Source of the DNA: CBDFNC01 sp965249895
GTDB lineage: Bacteria > Pseudomonadota > Gammaproteobacteria > Enterobacterales > CBDFNC01
Direction: 5' to 3'
Length of the DNA: 64,000 nucleotides
Assembly (NCBI GenBank): GCA_965249895.1
Contig: CBDFNC010000003.1
Coordinates: 496,001-560,000, forward strand
The notes below the pieces were generated by a model that searched no databases, was not told where the DNA came from, and was given only the letters and a program-made list of their open reading frames with translations. The position numbers and the translations under genes were made by a program. Below are positions 24,872-34,194 of the stretch, piece by piece; position 1 is the first letter of the stretch, and the number at the start of each line of letters is the position of its first letter.

Positions 24872-25216
24872 ATGCTTACACAAATTAACACACAATTAAC
24901 GGCGAAAGGGTTCCTGCTCCTGGTCTGTTTGGTGGTAAGCATCTGTTTAAGTCAAAACTCGGGCTGGACCAATATATGTGTTGTCGACGATGGCGCGGTT
25001 CAGGACAAAGACGATCAGTTAAACCAGAAGTGCCAGCTCACTGAACAATTGCTGAAAACGCAAATTCCTTCTTTTGAACAAGGGCTGATATTCGTTTCGC
25101 TGCTGCTGCTATTACTCTGGTTTTGGTCCGCCCGAATACTCCAAGCGCCACCACCGAGAGATCCTATCCCTCCGCCACGAAGGCGACATTTGACCTTCTG
25201 CGTCTTCCGGGAATGA
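24872..25216 (+). CDS. ScsA-like small secreted or anchored protein
   Basis: 114 residues. An N-terminal hydrophobic segment (GFLLLVCLVVSICLSQ), a short periplasmic part with two cysteines (NICVVDD, NQKCQLT), a second membrane helix, and a proline/arginine-rich tail (PPPRDPIPPPRRRHLTFC). I assign it to the ScsA position because scsB, scsC and scsD follow in order. The sequence itself is not diagnostic. Salmonella ScsA is of similar size and linked to copper and peroxide tolerance. Confidence 0.5.
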   Translation: MLTQINTQLTAKGFLLLVCLVVSICLSQNSGWTNICVVDDGAVQDKDDQLNQKCQLTEQLLKTQIPSFEQGLIFVSLLLLLLWFWSARILQAPPPRDPIPPPRRRHLTFCVFRE

Positions 25217-25269
25217 GGCCGGCTCACGTTCACTTAAACGATTGAGCTGTTTTATTTTCGGAGAACATT

Positions 25270-27336
25270 TTGAAAAAAATCTATTTAATACTGGCGGCGC
25301 CATTGCTTTGGCTGCTGTCTCTGGGTTATGCCCATGCCTTGGGTACCGGCTGGCTGGAAAATCCTCAGCATCCACCGGTCAAGGTTCGGTTAATGCTTAC
25401 CGGCCAGCAGGACATACAAGCGAAGACTGTTGAAGCCTTGTTGGAAGTCCAGCTGGACGGTGAATGGAAAACTTATTGGCGCTCACCGGGGGAAGGTGGT
25501 ATCGCCCCGGAAGCCAGCTGGGATGAGTCATCTAACCTGAAAAAGGTTGACTGGTTTTGGCCTATGCCCAAACGCTACCCACAGCTGGGTTTGGAGACCA
25601 TAGGTTACAAAGAACATGCAACATTTCCCTTAACTCTGCATTTGCAAGATATGAGTCAGCCAGTGACGCTGAGAGGCAAGTTAACTCTGTCTTCCTGTAC
25701 AAATGTGTGCGTGCTGACCGATTATACTCTGTCACTGAATTTTACCCCGGCAGAGTTGACCATTAACCAGCAAGCCATGCATCTGTATAACCAGGGGCAA
25801 AGTACTGTTCCTAAAGCTAATGATCTGGTTGTGGTGGATCAGTTAGGCTGGGATGAAAGCAAGCAAAAAGTGTTGCTTAAAGCAACCTATCTGGGGGGCT
25901 GGAAAAAGCCACAACTGTTTGTTTTCGGTGACGAAGATGTCAGCTTTGGTAAGCCGGTATTCACCTTGGATGGCAACAAGCTTACTGCTCTCGTACCAGC
26001 CTCCAGCTGGTTGGGAAAAGTTGCCTTATTGGATAAATCTCTGTTACTTACCTTTGGTGATGAAAACCTTGCCAGTGAAGTTTCTGCCAGAGTCACTGTG
26101 GCGAAAATCACTGAAGAAGAGGCAGGTATAGGCCTGATAGAGATCCTGGTTATCGCCCTGCTGGGTGGTTTGATCCTTAACGTCATGCCTTGTGTATTAC
26201 CTGTATTGGGTTTAAAGCTCAGCAGCATAGTAACTGCCAAAGGGGCGACGAAAAGTCAGATCCGGGGGCAGTTTTTAGCCTCGGCGGCGGGTATCCTGGT
26301 GTCTTTCTGGATTTTGGCTGGTTTCCTGATCATGTTGAAGTTGTCCGGGCAGGCATTGGGCTGGGGTGTACAGTTCCAGAGCCCCTGGTTTATCGGATTG
26401 ATGACTCTGGTGACGGGCCTGTTTGCGGTAAATATGTTGGGCTTGTTTGAGATCCGCATCCCTCCTAGCATACAAACCTGGCTGGCCTGCAAAGGTGATA
26501 ACTCTTATGTCGGACATTTTATCCAAGGTATGTTTGCTACCTTGCTTGCCACTCCTTGTAGCGCCCCCTTCCTGGGTACGGCGGTAGCGTATGCTCTTGG
26601 CGCCGATGTGATAACTTTGCTGAGTATTTTCACTGCGTTGGCTCTTGGTATGGCATTACCCTGGTTACTGATCGCTCTGTTTCCAAAACTCGCAGTCTCG
26701 ATGCCAAAACCAGGTCGTTGGATGAGTTGGGTGAAGACTTTTTTCGCCTTGTTGATGCTGGCAACCACTGCATGGCTGCTTAGCCTGATGACGAGTTTTA
26801 TTTCCGTTGCTGTGGTGTGGGGAATTGCACTGGGCCTTGGTTTGCTGATGTTGGTGCGCCTGGGGCAAGTTTACGGTAAAAAGGCCCTGCTGGTGTCCGC
26901 CGCCAGCCTGCTTTTCCTGACCGGCGCGGGTTTTATAACCGCCAGCTTAACCAGTAACCAATGGGCTACGCCATTACCCGCGGATCTGGAATGGACTCGG
27001 TTAAATACGGCTGAGATAACCAAGCAAGTTGCTCAGGGGAAAACCGTGTTTGTGGACGTTACCGCGGACTGGTGTATCAGCTGTAAAGCCAATAAGGTTG
27101 GTGTGTTATTGCAAGACCCTGTCTACCAGGCATTGCAAGGGCCAAATATGCTTACGATGAAAGGAGACTGGACGTTACCCTCTGCAGAAATTACTGATTA
27201 TTTGCAGTCTTACAATCGTTTTGGCGTCCCTTTTAATATCGTTTATGGACCAAATGCCCCGCATGGCATTGAACTTCCGGTCATTCTATCTTCCGAAGCC
27301 GTAATGACGGCTATCAAACAAGCCTCTGGCAATTAA
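25270..27336 (+). CDS. scsB: ScsB-type protein-disulfide reductase
   Basis: 688 residues. A signal peptide is followed by a periplasmic beta domain (about 25-280) with a cysteine pair (SSCTNVCV near 147-151). Then comes an eight-helix DsbD-like membrane core with NVMPCVLPVLGLK near 305 and ATPCSAPFLG near 425. The C-terminal thioredoxin-like domain has VTADWCISCK near 600. ScsB passes electrons from cytoplasmic thioredoxin to periplasmic partners such as ScsC. The start is TTG, supported by GGAG eight bases upstream. The long N-terminal domain favours ScsB over DsbD. Confidence 0.85.
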   Translation: MKKIYLILAAPLLWLLSLGYAHALGTGWLENPQHPPVKVRLMLTGQQDIQAKTVEALLEVQLDGEWKTYWRSPGEGGIAPEASWDESSNLKKVDWFWPMPKRYPQLGLETIGYKEHATFPLTLHLQDMSQPVTLRGKLTLSSCTNVCVLTDYTLSLNFTPAELTINQQAMHLYNQGQSTVPKANDLVVVDQLGWDESKQKVLLKATYLGGWKKPQLFVFGDEDVSFGKPVFTLDGNKLTALVPASSWLGKVALLDKSLLLTFGDENLASEVSARVTVAKITEEEAGIGLIEILVIALLGGLILNVMPCVLPVLGLKLSSIVTAKGATKSQIRGQFLASAAGILVSFWILAGFLIMLKLSGQALGWGVQFQSPWFIGLMTLVTGLFAVNMLGLFEIRIPPSIQTWLACKGDNSYVGHFIQGMFATLLATPCSAPFLGTAVAYALGADVITLLSIFTALALGMALPWLLIALFPKLAVSMPKPGRWMSWVKTFFALLMLATTAWLLSLMTSFISVAVVWGIALGLGLLMLVRLGQVYGKKALLVSAASLLFLTGAGFITASLTSNQWATPLPADLEWTRLNTAEITKQVAQGKTVFVDVTADWCISCKANKVGVLLQDPVYQALQGPNMLTMKGDWTLPSAEITDYLQSYNRFGVPFNIVYGPNAPHGIELPVILSSEAVMTAIKQASGN

Positions 27337-27347
27337 GGAACGTATTC

Positions 27348-28088
27348 ATGAAGTCAATCAACCTACTACTGATGGCAGGATTAGCTATTCCTGGGATCGC
27401 TGCGGCGGATGAGTCTCAGTTGACTCCGAGTCAGCAACAAGAAGTGAGAGAACTAGTACGGGATACTCTGGTAAATAATCCGGAAATACTTAAAGAAGCG
27501 TTTTTGGCGCTGCAACAGCATGAAACACAAGCCCAGGCCAATGCGCTTGTAGACACTATTAAGGCAAATGAAAAGGCCTTGTTTAACAGCCCTTCTGATC
27601 CCTGGTTAGGCGCTAAGGATCCGCTGCTTACTTTGGTGTATTTCACCGATTATAACTGTCCGTATTGTAAACGCTTCGAGCCTGAACTAATGCGGATGAT
27701 CAAGGAGTTTCCACAAGTAAAGCTGGTGATCAAAGCCGCGCCTATCTTAGGCGCTAGCTCTGTTGAAGCCGCGCGGCTATCGCAGGATGTCTGGTTGGAA
27801 GACAAAGATAAGTACTTTGAGCTGCATGAAAAGCTAATGGCTAAGCCAGGTCGCCACAGCAGTAGCAGTATTAGGACCGCGGCGGATATCACGGGTACCG
27901 AAGAATGGGTTGGAGAGACATCCCAGCAAGCGAACGAAGCCATTGATGCTAACCTGGAGCTATTCAGGAAGCTTGGCTTAAACGGGACGCCTGCAACCTT
28001 AATTGGCGGTCAGATCGTGCCAGGTTATATTGGTTATGATCAGCTGAAAGGTATGTTAGAGGAACAATTAGCCAAGGCAGAAGGCTAA
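27348..28088 (+). CDS. scsC: ScsC-type DsbA-family periplasmic protein
   Basis: 246 residues. Signal peptide, a helical N-terminal stretch (SQQQEVRELVRDTLVNNPEIL) like the oligomerisation stalk of ScsC/BdbD-type proteins, then a DsbA domain with active site DYNCPYCKR near residue 105 and a cis-proline loop NGTPATLIGG near 210. It follows scsB by 11 bp. In Salmonella and Proteus, ScsC is a disulfide isomerase or copper-responsive partner of ScsB. Confidence 0.88.
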   Translation: MKSINLLLMAGLAIPGIAAADESQLTPSQQQEVRELVRDTLVNNPEILKEAFLALQQHETQAQANALVDTIKANEKALFNSPSDPWLGAKDPLLTLVYFTDYNCPYCKRFEPELMRMIKEFPQVKLVIKAAPILGASSVEAARLSQDVWLEDKDKYFELHEKLMAKPGRHSSSSIRTAADITGTEEWVGETSQQANEAIDANLELFRKLGLNGTPATLIGGQIVPGYIGYDQLKGMLEEQLAKAEG

Positions 28089-28362
28089 CCTAAAGGGCCG
28101 CAGGAGCCAAACTTGTCGGTACAGATTTCGTGCTACCTTCTGCAAGAGGCATCCGCGGCTTCGATGCTTTTGGTTACAGTCAGGTTGGCGCTATGCGGTA
28201 TTTCGGGACTGACACATAGCTAATACGCCGCCTTGTCATTCCCTCGCAGGCGGTGGTCCGACATCTGGATGGTCCGACACTCGGTCCAGCGGCTTTACCA
28301 CGATCTCGGTGCGCGCTAAAAGACACTAGACCGAGATGTCGGACCATACCAGGCAAGCGATG

Positions 28363-29708
28363 TATGGACTCCTCCCCCTCCCGCGAACTACGGTTATTAG
28401 TGAGCAACCAATACGAAAAAGGAGTCCACACATGTATAACCATACTGTCATTGGTATCGATTTGGCAAAAAACTCTTTTCATGTTTGTGTCGTTGATAAA
28501 CACGGAAAGGTAGTCACTGACCGCGCTTTTACCAAGTCAAAATTAGAGGTCTGGTTGGCACAGCAACTTCCCGCTCTCGTCGCAATGGAAGCCTGTGGCT
28601 CTGCACATTACTGGGCCAGAAAAATGCTCGCCATGGGGCATACACCTATGTTGTTAACGCCCAAGGCCGTTACCCCTAACAGGCAAGGGCAAAAAACTGA
28701 CAAAAACGATGCACTTGCTATCGCTATTACCGCCTGCCAGCCACGCATCAAGACGGTGAGCGTAAAATCAGTAGAGCAACAGGGACTTCAGGCCATTGAG
28801 CGGATGAGGGAGCACTGGCTGGACCACATTACAGCAACATCTAATCTCATCCGGGGCTTACTGTATGAATTTGGTCTTTCTTTTCCAAAGGGGTTTGCCG
28901 CTCTAAAACGGGCGATACCCGAGCTGCTTGAGGATGCAGAGAATGGCTTACCCGGTGCTTTTCGTCTTCAACTGGCTGAGCTTTATCGTGCATTTGTTCG
29001 CCATCAAAACGAGCTATCTAAAGTTAACAAATCGTTGGATGCACTGATCCGACAGCAATCGGATTGCCAGCGCTTACTGGAGCTGGAAGGGGTTGGCCCA
29101 GTGAATGCATTGGGGATATTTCTTGCGCTGGGAGATAAGGGGGAGAGCTTTAAAAATGGCCGAGAAGCGTCAGCATGTATCGGAGTGACCCCGAAGCAGT
29201 ACAGTACGGGGGGAGTCGTCACACTTGGACATATAGGGAAGAGGTCCGGGAACAAACGGCTGCGTTCAACGTTAATTCAAGGCGCATTATCTGTGGTGGT
29301 ATCGGTGGATAAACGAGCATCGAGCAACACAAAAGAAGCCTGGCTCAAGTCTCTTATTGAGCGACGTGGAAAACTCAGAGCGGCGGTCGCATTGGCCAAT
29401 AAAACCATCAGAACGGCTTGGGCGATGTTACATTACAACACGGCATATCAAACCCCCAAGGCACTAACAGCATAACAACAAAAGAAAACGAGTTTAACTG
29501 CAACACAAAGAACGAATAAACAGGTGAGACCGACCTTCAAGAGCCTGATCATTGTCAAGGTAGTAAATACCGAGCAAGCGTAGAGGCATGAAGGTGCGAA
29601 TACATCCGGGGCCAGGGGCCGCACCCCAAAAAGAGTCCGAATATACGCACGCATCTAAACTGTTTATTCCAAAATTGCTGTTGCAATCTTGGAGGAGTCC
29701 ATATACTG
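28363..29708 (+). mobile_element. IS110-family element (IS1111-like ends)
   Basis: About 1.35 kb. Comparison with intact R1 repeats places the insertion between GCAAGCGATG and ACAATGAC. Inverted repeats TATGGACTCCTCC (28363) and GGAGGAGTCCATA (29691) sit near the ends. Such short inverted repeats fit the IS1111 subgroup, which often targets palindromic repeats. It carries one transposase gene with long non-coding flanks. No target duplication is evident, as usual for the family. Confidence 0.82.
28432..29475 (+). CDS. IS110-family transposase
   Basis: 347 residues. The N-terminal DEDD domain has GIDLAKNSFHVCVVD, AMEACGSAHYWARK and QKTDKNDALAIA. The C-terminal Transposase_20 domain has LEGVGPVNALGIFLALGD and a catalytic-serine region ACIGVTPKQYSTGG...GNKRLRSTLIQGA. 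The gene looks complete. The ATG at 28432 follows an AAGGAG ribosome-binding site. Confidence 0.95.
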   Translation: MYNHTVIGIDLAKNSFHVCVVDKHGKVVTDRAFTKSKLEVWLAQQLPALVAMEACGSAHYWARKMLAMGHTPMLLTPKAVTPNRQGQKTDKNDALAIAITACQPRIKTVSVKSVEQQGLQAIERMREHWLDHITATSNLIRGLLYEFGLSFPKGFAALKRAIPELLEDAENGLPGAFRLQLAELYRAFVRHQNELSKVNKSLDALIRQQSDCQRLLELEGVGPVNALGIFLALGDKGESFKNGREASACIGVTPKQYSTGGVVTLGHIGKRSGNKRLRSTLIQGALSVVVSVDKRASSNTKEAWLKSLIERRGKLRAAVALANKTIRTAWAMLHYNTAYQTPKALTA

Positions 29709-29839
29709 ACAATGACGAGGTAGTTTTGATAGTGGTCGCTAACTTTTAGCCATGACAAAACGATAAGTATTGTGCACCAAGAATACGACCAAAGAGTAAA
29801 CACATGAGCTTCAGGACGGACACTAACTAAGGTTGAAGA

Positions 29840-30334
29840 ATGTCAAGATTGGTTAAATGGTTAAAGGAAGGTGCAAAATTACTGGGCATTTTTCTGCTGG
29901 TGGTGATCGCGATGGACTGGTGGCGGGGAAAGGACCTGCCATTGGAGCAAATGCCAGCCATGGTGGCGGATACCATAGAGGGGGAGAGGATAAGTTTGAT
30001 GGAACTGAGTCAGGATCAGCCGGTGATTATCTACTTCTGGGCAACCTGGTGTCCGGTGTGTGAGTATGTGAGTCCGGCCATTGATACCATGTCAGAGTAC
30101 TACCCTGTGGTGACTGTGGCGCTGAGCTCTGGTGAAGATGGTAAATTGGCTAAATATATGGCGCATCATGACTATGATTTTCCTGTGGTGAATGACCCCG
30201 GATATTGGCTCGGTAAAAATTGGGGGATAAAGGTCACGCCGACCATACTGGTGGTAAAAAATGGGAAAATTACAAGTTATACCACGGGTTTTACCAGCTT
30301 ACCCGGTATTTGGTTGCGAGCCTTAATGGCTTAA
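29840..30334 (+). CDS. scsD: ScsD-type membrane-anchored thioredoxin
   Basis: 164 residues. A single N-terminal membrane anchor (LLGIFLLVVIAMDWW) precedes a TlpA-like domain with active site FWATWCPVCEYV near residue 72 and a cis-proline KVTPTILVV near 135. It completes the scsABCD order but is now separated from scsC by 1.75 kb of MITE and IS. Its expression must come from read-through or a promoter in the mobile DNA. The R1 terminal repeat ends about 11 bp before its ATG. Confidence 0.85.
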   Translation: MSRLVKWLKEGAKLLGIFLLVVIAMDWWRGKDLPLEQMPAMVADTIEGERISLMELSQDQPVIIYFWATWCPVCEYVSPAIDTMSEYYPVVTVALSSGEDGKLAKYMAHHDYDFPVVNDPGYWLGKNWGIKVTPTILVVKNGKITSYTTGFTSLPGIWLRALMA

Positions 30335-30368
30335 CCTTACCTATTATAATTCCAGTACTCAGTGGGAA

Positions 30369-31148
30369 TTATATGGTCACCGATGTTTTTATGTCCCTGA
30401 TTAAACCATTAATACGAAGAAAGTGAGAGCCTTTCCAGTAGATTTTCTGGCAAGTCTCGCACTGCCAGAAATGATTGAAGTTACTGAGCGTACCGGCGGG
30501 GACCTTTTGACCTAGAGAGTCTTTATTTACATGACTTAACAAGCCATTACAGGATGAGCAGCGACTATAAGGCTTAATACCATTCTCCAGCTGTAACCGG
30601 CCCACCACCTCTTTAAGCTGATCCCTGGGGTTGGTTTTTCTAACCCAGTAGCCATGGCTAACCAGCTTATGCTTGAGTAAACCAATATCCCTGGTCAGGA
30701 TAATACGTTTGTGCTTTTTGGCTAATAAGACAATTTGCTTGTCTTCATATTGGTTGGAATACAGGCAATCGAATCCCAGCAAGCGAAGGTAGCGGGCCAG
30801 CTTGCCAAGGTTCACATCGATAATAAAACGGGACTGAGACAAGGGTTTGGCCCTGAGTCGGGTAATTGGTTGAATATCAAGGGCCTCAAACATGGGGTAT
30901 ACGGATATTTGATCCCCATGTCTGGGTTTAAAATCAAAGTTGACCGAGTTGCCATTAACTAACACCAGATCCACTTCCACATGAGGGACGCCCATGGCTT
31001 CCACCAGATCTTTGATTGTGGGTTTGCCAATAAAGCGATAGCCAAAATGGATCTGTCGGCGTGGTGCCGGTAAGAAGTCATTTAACTCCTGATAAAATCT
31101 GAAATGCACCAGGTGTTGAGCAGGACTGTGGAGATCTTTGCTTTGCAC
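30369..31148 (-). CDS. Mut7-C RNase-domain protein with ubiquitin-like N-terminus
   Basis: 259 residues. Residues 10-90 fit the Mut7-C ubiquitin-like domain (VEVDLVLVNGNSVNFDF, DQISVYPMFE). From about 105 the Mut7-C PIN-like domain follows, with FIIDVNLGKLARYLRLLGFD, a second acidic site ILTRDIGLLKHK, and a zinc ribbon (CSSCNGLL...CETCQKIYW). It is predicted to be a metal-dependent RNase. The start is GTG. It is convergent with scsD and transcribed alone. Confidence 0.85.
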   Translation of the reverse strand: MQSKDLHSPAQHLVHFRFYQELNDFLPAPRRQIHFGYRFIGKPTIKDLVEAMGVPHVEVDLVLVNGNSVNFDFKPRHGDQISVYPMFEALDIQPITRLRAKPLSQSRFIIDVNLGKLARYLRLLGFDCLYSNQYEDKQIVLLAKKHKRIILTRDIGLLKHKLVSHGYWVRKTNPRDQLKEVVGRLQLENGIKPYSRCSSCNGLLSHVNKDSLGQKVPAGTLSNFNHFWQCETCQKIYWKGSHFLRINGLIRDIKTSVTI

Positions 31149-31268
31149 CTGTTTAAAACCTACTTTTCAGCCGTTCTTTAACTGTAGCAAGAGTACTGAA
31201 ATATAAGCAATTAAAGCTATGGGTGGCATAATGGCTGCTTTTAATTGTCGCGGTCAAGCTGGAGTGTT

Positions 31269-32453
31269 ATGAACTGGTTCAATTCGTTATTTCCAAATCG
31301 GCAGCCTGATAGGGTGACAGTATCCCTACTAGTAACCAGTCTGTTTATTGGTATTGCCGGCTCATTTACGATCCCGACCTTAAGTACGTTTCTGACTCTG
31401 GAAGTCGGTGTTCGCCCTTTTATGCTGGGAATGTATTTTGTCGCCAGTGCCGTGTCGGGAATCATCTTCAGTCAGGTTTTAGCTCACTGGTCGGATAAAG
31501 GCCTTAGTCGAAAAAAACTGATCCTGTGCTGCAACAGTCTGGGGGCGGTGGGTTTTGTGCTGTTTGCATTTAATCGGGACTTTTATGTGCTATTGGTGAG
31601 CTCCATTGTTTTTATCAGCACCTCGTCAGCATCATTACCCCAATTGTTTGCCCTGGCGCGGGAAATTATGGATAAACGTCAGCAGAAGTCAGAAAAATTC
31701 AGCTCTCTGCTGAGAGCGCAAATTGCTTTGGCTTGGGTGGTGGGGCCACCTCTGGCATTTTATCTGGCTGAAGGGTTTGGTTTTAAATTTCTGTTTCTTT
31801 TTGCCGCATTTTTGTACCTGGTGTTATCAGGAGTCGTTTTTTTTACCTTGCCAGATGTAAAAACAGGGCTGGTGGATCGTAGTGAGCCGGAAGCTGCTGG
31901 CAGTATATTCCGCGATTTCGACCTGATGGCGCTTTCCCTGGCTTTTGTGCTTATGTTTTCTGCTAATCATATGTATTTGATTAGCATGCCTCTCTATATC
32001 GTCAAGCAGCTTTCTCTGGAATCTTATATTGCTGGTTATATGATGGGGGCTGCCGCGTTAGTGGAGATCCCTGTGATGTTACTCAGCGGTAGTTATGCGC
32101 GAAAATGGGGCAAAAGACCCCTTATGCTATTGGCTGCCGCCAGTGGTGGTCTGTTCTATTTCGGCCTTCTATGGGTGGAGTCAATCTACGGTTTTATCCT
32201 GTTACAACTGTTAAACGCCATTTTTATTGGCATCAGCTCGGCGTTGGGTATTTCCTATTTTCAGGATCTCAGGCCGGGTAAAATGGGGCAGGTTACCACG
32301 CTATACTCCAACGCTATCAAAACAGGTGGTATTTTGGGTGGTGCGACGGCTGGGTTTATGGCTGATTTTTATGGGTTTTATAGTGTTTTTATCGGTTGCT
32401 GCCTGCTGACGGTTTTGGCCGGTGGCATTATGTTAAATATTCGCGATGCATAA
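31269..32453 (+). CDS. MFS sugar-efflux-type transporter
   Basis: About 394 residues, twelve membrane segments. The layout and motifs (SVLVT-like start SLLVTSLFIGIAGSFTIPTL, LAHWSDKGLSRKKLI, ALAREIMDK, RAQIALAWVVGPPLAF) resemble the SetA/SotB sugar efflux group. The ATG at 31269 has GGAG seven bases upstream. An upstream TTG (31245) is in frame but lacks one. Substrate unknown. Confidence 0.82.
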   Translation: MNWFNSLFPNRQPDRVTVSLLVTSLFIGIAGSFTIPTLSTFLTLEVGVRPFMLGMYFVASAVSGIIFSQVLAHWSDKGLSRKKLILCCNSLGAVGFVLFAFNRDFYVLLVSSIVFISTSSASLPQLFALAREIMDKRQQKSEKFSSLLRAQIALAWVVGPPLAFYLAEGFGFKFLFLFAAFLYLVLSGVVFFTLPDVKTGLVDRSEPEAAGSIFRDFDLMALSLAFVLMFSANHMYLISMPLYIVKQLSLESYIAGYMMGAAALVEIPVMLLSGSYARKWGKRPLMLLAAASGGLFYFGLLWVESIYGFILLQLLNAIFIGISSALGISYFQDLRPGKMGQVTTLYSNAIKTGGILGGATAGFMADFYGFYSVFIGCCLLTVLAGGIMLNIRDA

Positions 32454-32517
32454 TAAAAGTCTTGTTAATTAGCACGGCTGTATTGTATGTTTCCGAGGCA
32501 AGAGCTTAGGAAGTCAT

Positions 32518-33474
32518 ATGAGCATTATTTATAACGACGAATTTATTCATACAGCTTACCAGGAATTTACGCGACATTCTTGGGGGGAATTAAGGGACAA
32601 TGTTCCTTTGACACTGTCCGAGCAAGACTTGGAAAGGTTACGAGGGATCAATGAACATATTTCTATGCAGGAAGTGGTGGATATCTATTTGCCTCTGTCC
32701 CGCTTATTGAATCTGTATGTCCATGCCAGACAAAGGCGTAGTGTAGTACAGGATAAGTTCCTGGGCCTGGAAAAGACCAAGGTCCCGTATATAATCGGTA
32801 TCGCCGGTAGTGTTGCTGTTGGCAAAAGCACCACAGCTCGTATTTTGCAGTCGTTATTATCCTGCTGGCACAATCATCCTAAAGTAGCCTTGGTTACCAC
32901 TGACGGTTTCTTGTACCCGAACAAGGTACTGGAAGAGCGCTCTTTAATGAAAAAGAAGGGTTTTCCCGCCAGCTATGATATTCGTAGCTTGGTTCGCTTC
33001 GTTGCTGATGTGAAATCAGGAAAGTCCCGAGTGGCCGCCCCCGTCTATTCTCACCTGAACTACGATATCATTGAGGGTGAAGAGCAAGTTGTGGAGCAGC
33101 CAGATATTTTAATTCTGGAGGGGTTAAATGTACTGCAAAGCGGTATGGATTATCCCAGTCAGATCCACAGAGTCTTTGTATCTGATTTTGTCGATTTTTC
33201 TATCTTTGTGGATGCGGATAAAAAGTTACTCAAGCACTGGTATATACAGAGATTTCTCAATTTCAGGCAAGGTGCTTTTACCGACCCCGACTCTTATTTC
33301 CACCACTACTCAAAACTATCCGAACAAGAGGCTAAGGATACGGCCAGCCGGATTTGGGATGAGATTAATGGTATCAACCTTGGGCTCAATATTTCACCCA
33401 CCCGGGAAAGAGCCAACCTGATCCTGAAAAAGTCGGAAAATCATGCCGTGGACAGAGTCTGGTTGCGTAAATAA
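32518..33474 (+). CDS. coaA: Type I pantothenate kinase
   Basis: 318 residues. P-loop GSVAVGKSTTAR near residue 95, VTTDGFLYPN near 125, KKGFPASYDIRSLVRF, YDIIEG and the C-terminal ANLILKKSENHAVDRVWLRK. It phosphorylates pantothenate in the first step of CoA synthesis. Length and motifs are canonical. Unlike in E. coli, no tRNA cluster follows. Confidence 0.97.
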   Translation: MSIIYNDEFIHTAYQEFTRHSWGELRDNVPLTLSEQDLERLRGINEHISMQEVVDIYLPLSRLLNLYVHARQRRSVVQDKFLGLEKTKVPYIIGIAGSVAVGKSTTARILQSLLSCWHNHPKVALVTTDGFLYPNKVLEERSLMKKKGFPASYDIRSLVRFVADVKSGKSRVAAPVYSHLNYDIIEGEEQVVEQPDILILEGLNVLQSGMDYPSQIHRVFVSDFVDFSIFVDADKKLLKHWYIQRFLNFRQGAFTDPDSYFHHYSKLSEQEAKDTASRIWDEINGINLGLNISPTRERANLILKKSENHAVDRVWLRK

Positions 33475-33567
33475 TGGGCCGCTAAATTTCTGGGGCCGTA
33501 TTGTTTTAGAATTGAGACCAACAGCAACTTAAGTGCATAAGCAAAAGTTCACCAAGGCTTAAATCAA

Positions 33568-33624
33568 CCTACCAATCTAGGTAGGCCGTGCAGTACTAGG
33601 CGAATCAGTATATTTACACTGATT
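33568..33624. repeat. Two small hairpins in the coaA downstream gap
   Basis: CCTACC/GGTAGG (33568-33585) and AATCAGT/ACTGATT (33603-33624) form two adjacent stem-loops without T runs. The gap 33475-33721 otherwise shows only a TATAAT at 33685-33690 that may serve the next gene. Confidence 0.5.
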
Positions 33625-33721
33625 GAAATTCATACGTAATCTCTAAAAACTTATACTCACCCACTTAGTTTATGTTTATCTGGCTATAATACGTCCACTT
33701 CTTTGCGACAAGGAACTTGTT

Positions 33722-34066
33722 GTGAATAGCCCAGTTCAATTTATCATTGATGCCAATAGTGTGCGTCAGTCAGTTATTATTCCCATCAGTCTCTATAACG
33801 AACTCGTTGAAATCAAGAAAGAGCTGACGTTTTTTAAACCCGTTCAGCAAGAAACCTATTCATTTAAGGTTAAACAGGCCAGTGCTTCCGGCTTCCCCAA
33901 AGGTGATGTCAGTAAACCCGCCTTCGTGGTGCAGCGCGGCTCCACTGCCTGTTTTGGTAATGTTGACTCTTTCAGGAGTTCCATTAAAGAATTGCGCAAT
34001 GAGTTACTGGAACAAACCTATATAGTGGAAAATAAGGGGTTATTGGAGTTTGTTAAGGAATACTAG
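33722..34066 (+). CDS. DUF4357-like small protein with antitoxin-like N-terminus
   Basis: 114 residues. The N-terminal part (DANSVRQSVIIPISLYNELV) resembles the dimerisation region of Phd/YefM-type antitoxins. The C-terminal part (ASASGFPKGDV..AFVVQRGSTACF...LRNELLEQ) resembles the DUF4357 domain seen at the end of GIY-YIG nucleases and restriction-linked proteins. GTG start with AAGGA eight bases before. No toxin or nuclease gene is adjacent, so it appears orphan. Function unknown. Confidence 0.6.
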   Translation: MNSPVQFIIDANSVRQSVIIPISLYNELVEIKKELTFFKPVQQETYSFKVKQASASGFPKGDVSKPAFVVQRGSTACFGNVDSFRSSIKELRNELLEQTYIVENKGLLEFVKEY

Positions 34067-34194
34067 TTTGCGAGTCCCAGCATGGCAGCTTGCTTTATTG
34101 CTGGTAATGCCAGAAATGGACTGGACGCCTGGGTGAATAATAAAGGACGTTCTTTAAAAAACTGTGGTTATGGTAAACCGAGATAGTTAACGGA

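Larger units (their letters stand above)
28219..29829. mobile_element. MITE family R1, copy A, split by an IS110-type element
   Basis: Sequence flanking the IS matches the other R1 copies: TTGTCATTCCCTCGC, CCAGCGGCTTTACC, GCGCTAAAAGACACT and CAGGCAAGCGATG on the left, and ACAATGACGAGG, GATAGTGGTCGC and TTCAGGACGGACACTA on the right. The left terminal repeat is degenerate. An internal segment is replaced by an unusual inverted pair GGTCCGACATC...GATGTCGGACC. The right end lies about 11 bp before the scsD start. Confidence 0.75.

Noticed and set aside
33475..33721. tRNA genes after coaA, as in E. coli
   Set aside because: No TTCGA-containing T arm or acceptor stem pattern is present, only two small hairpins.
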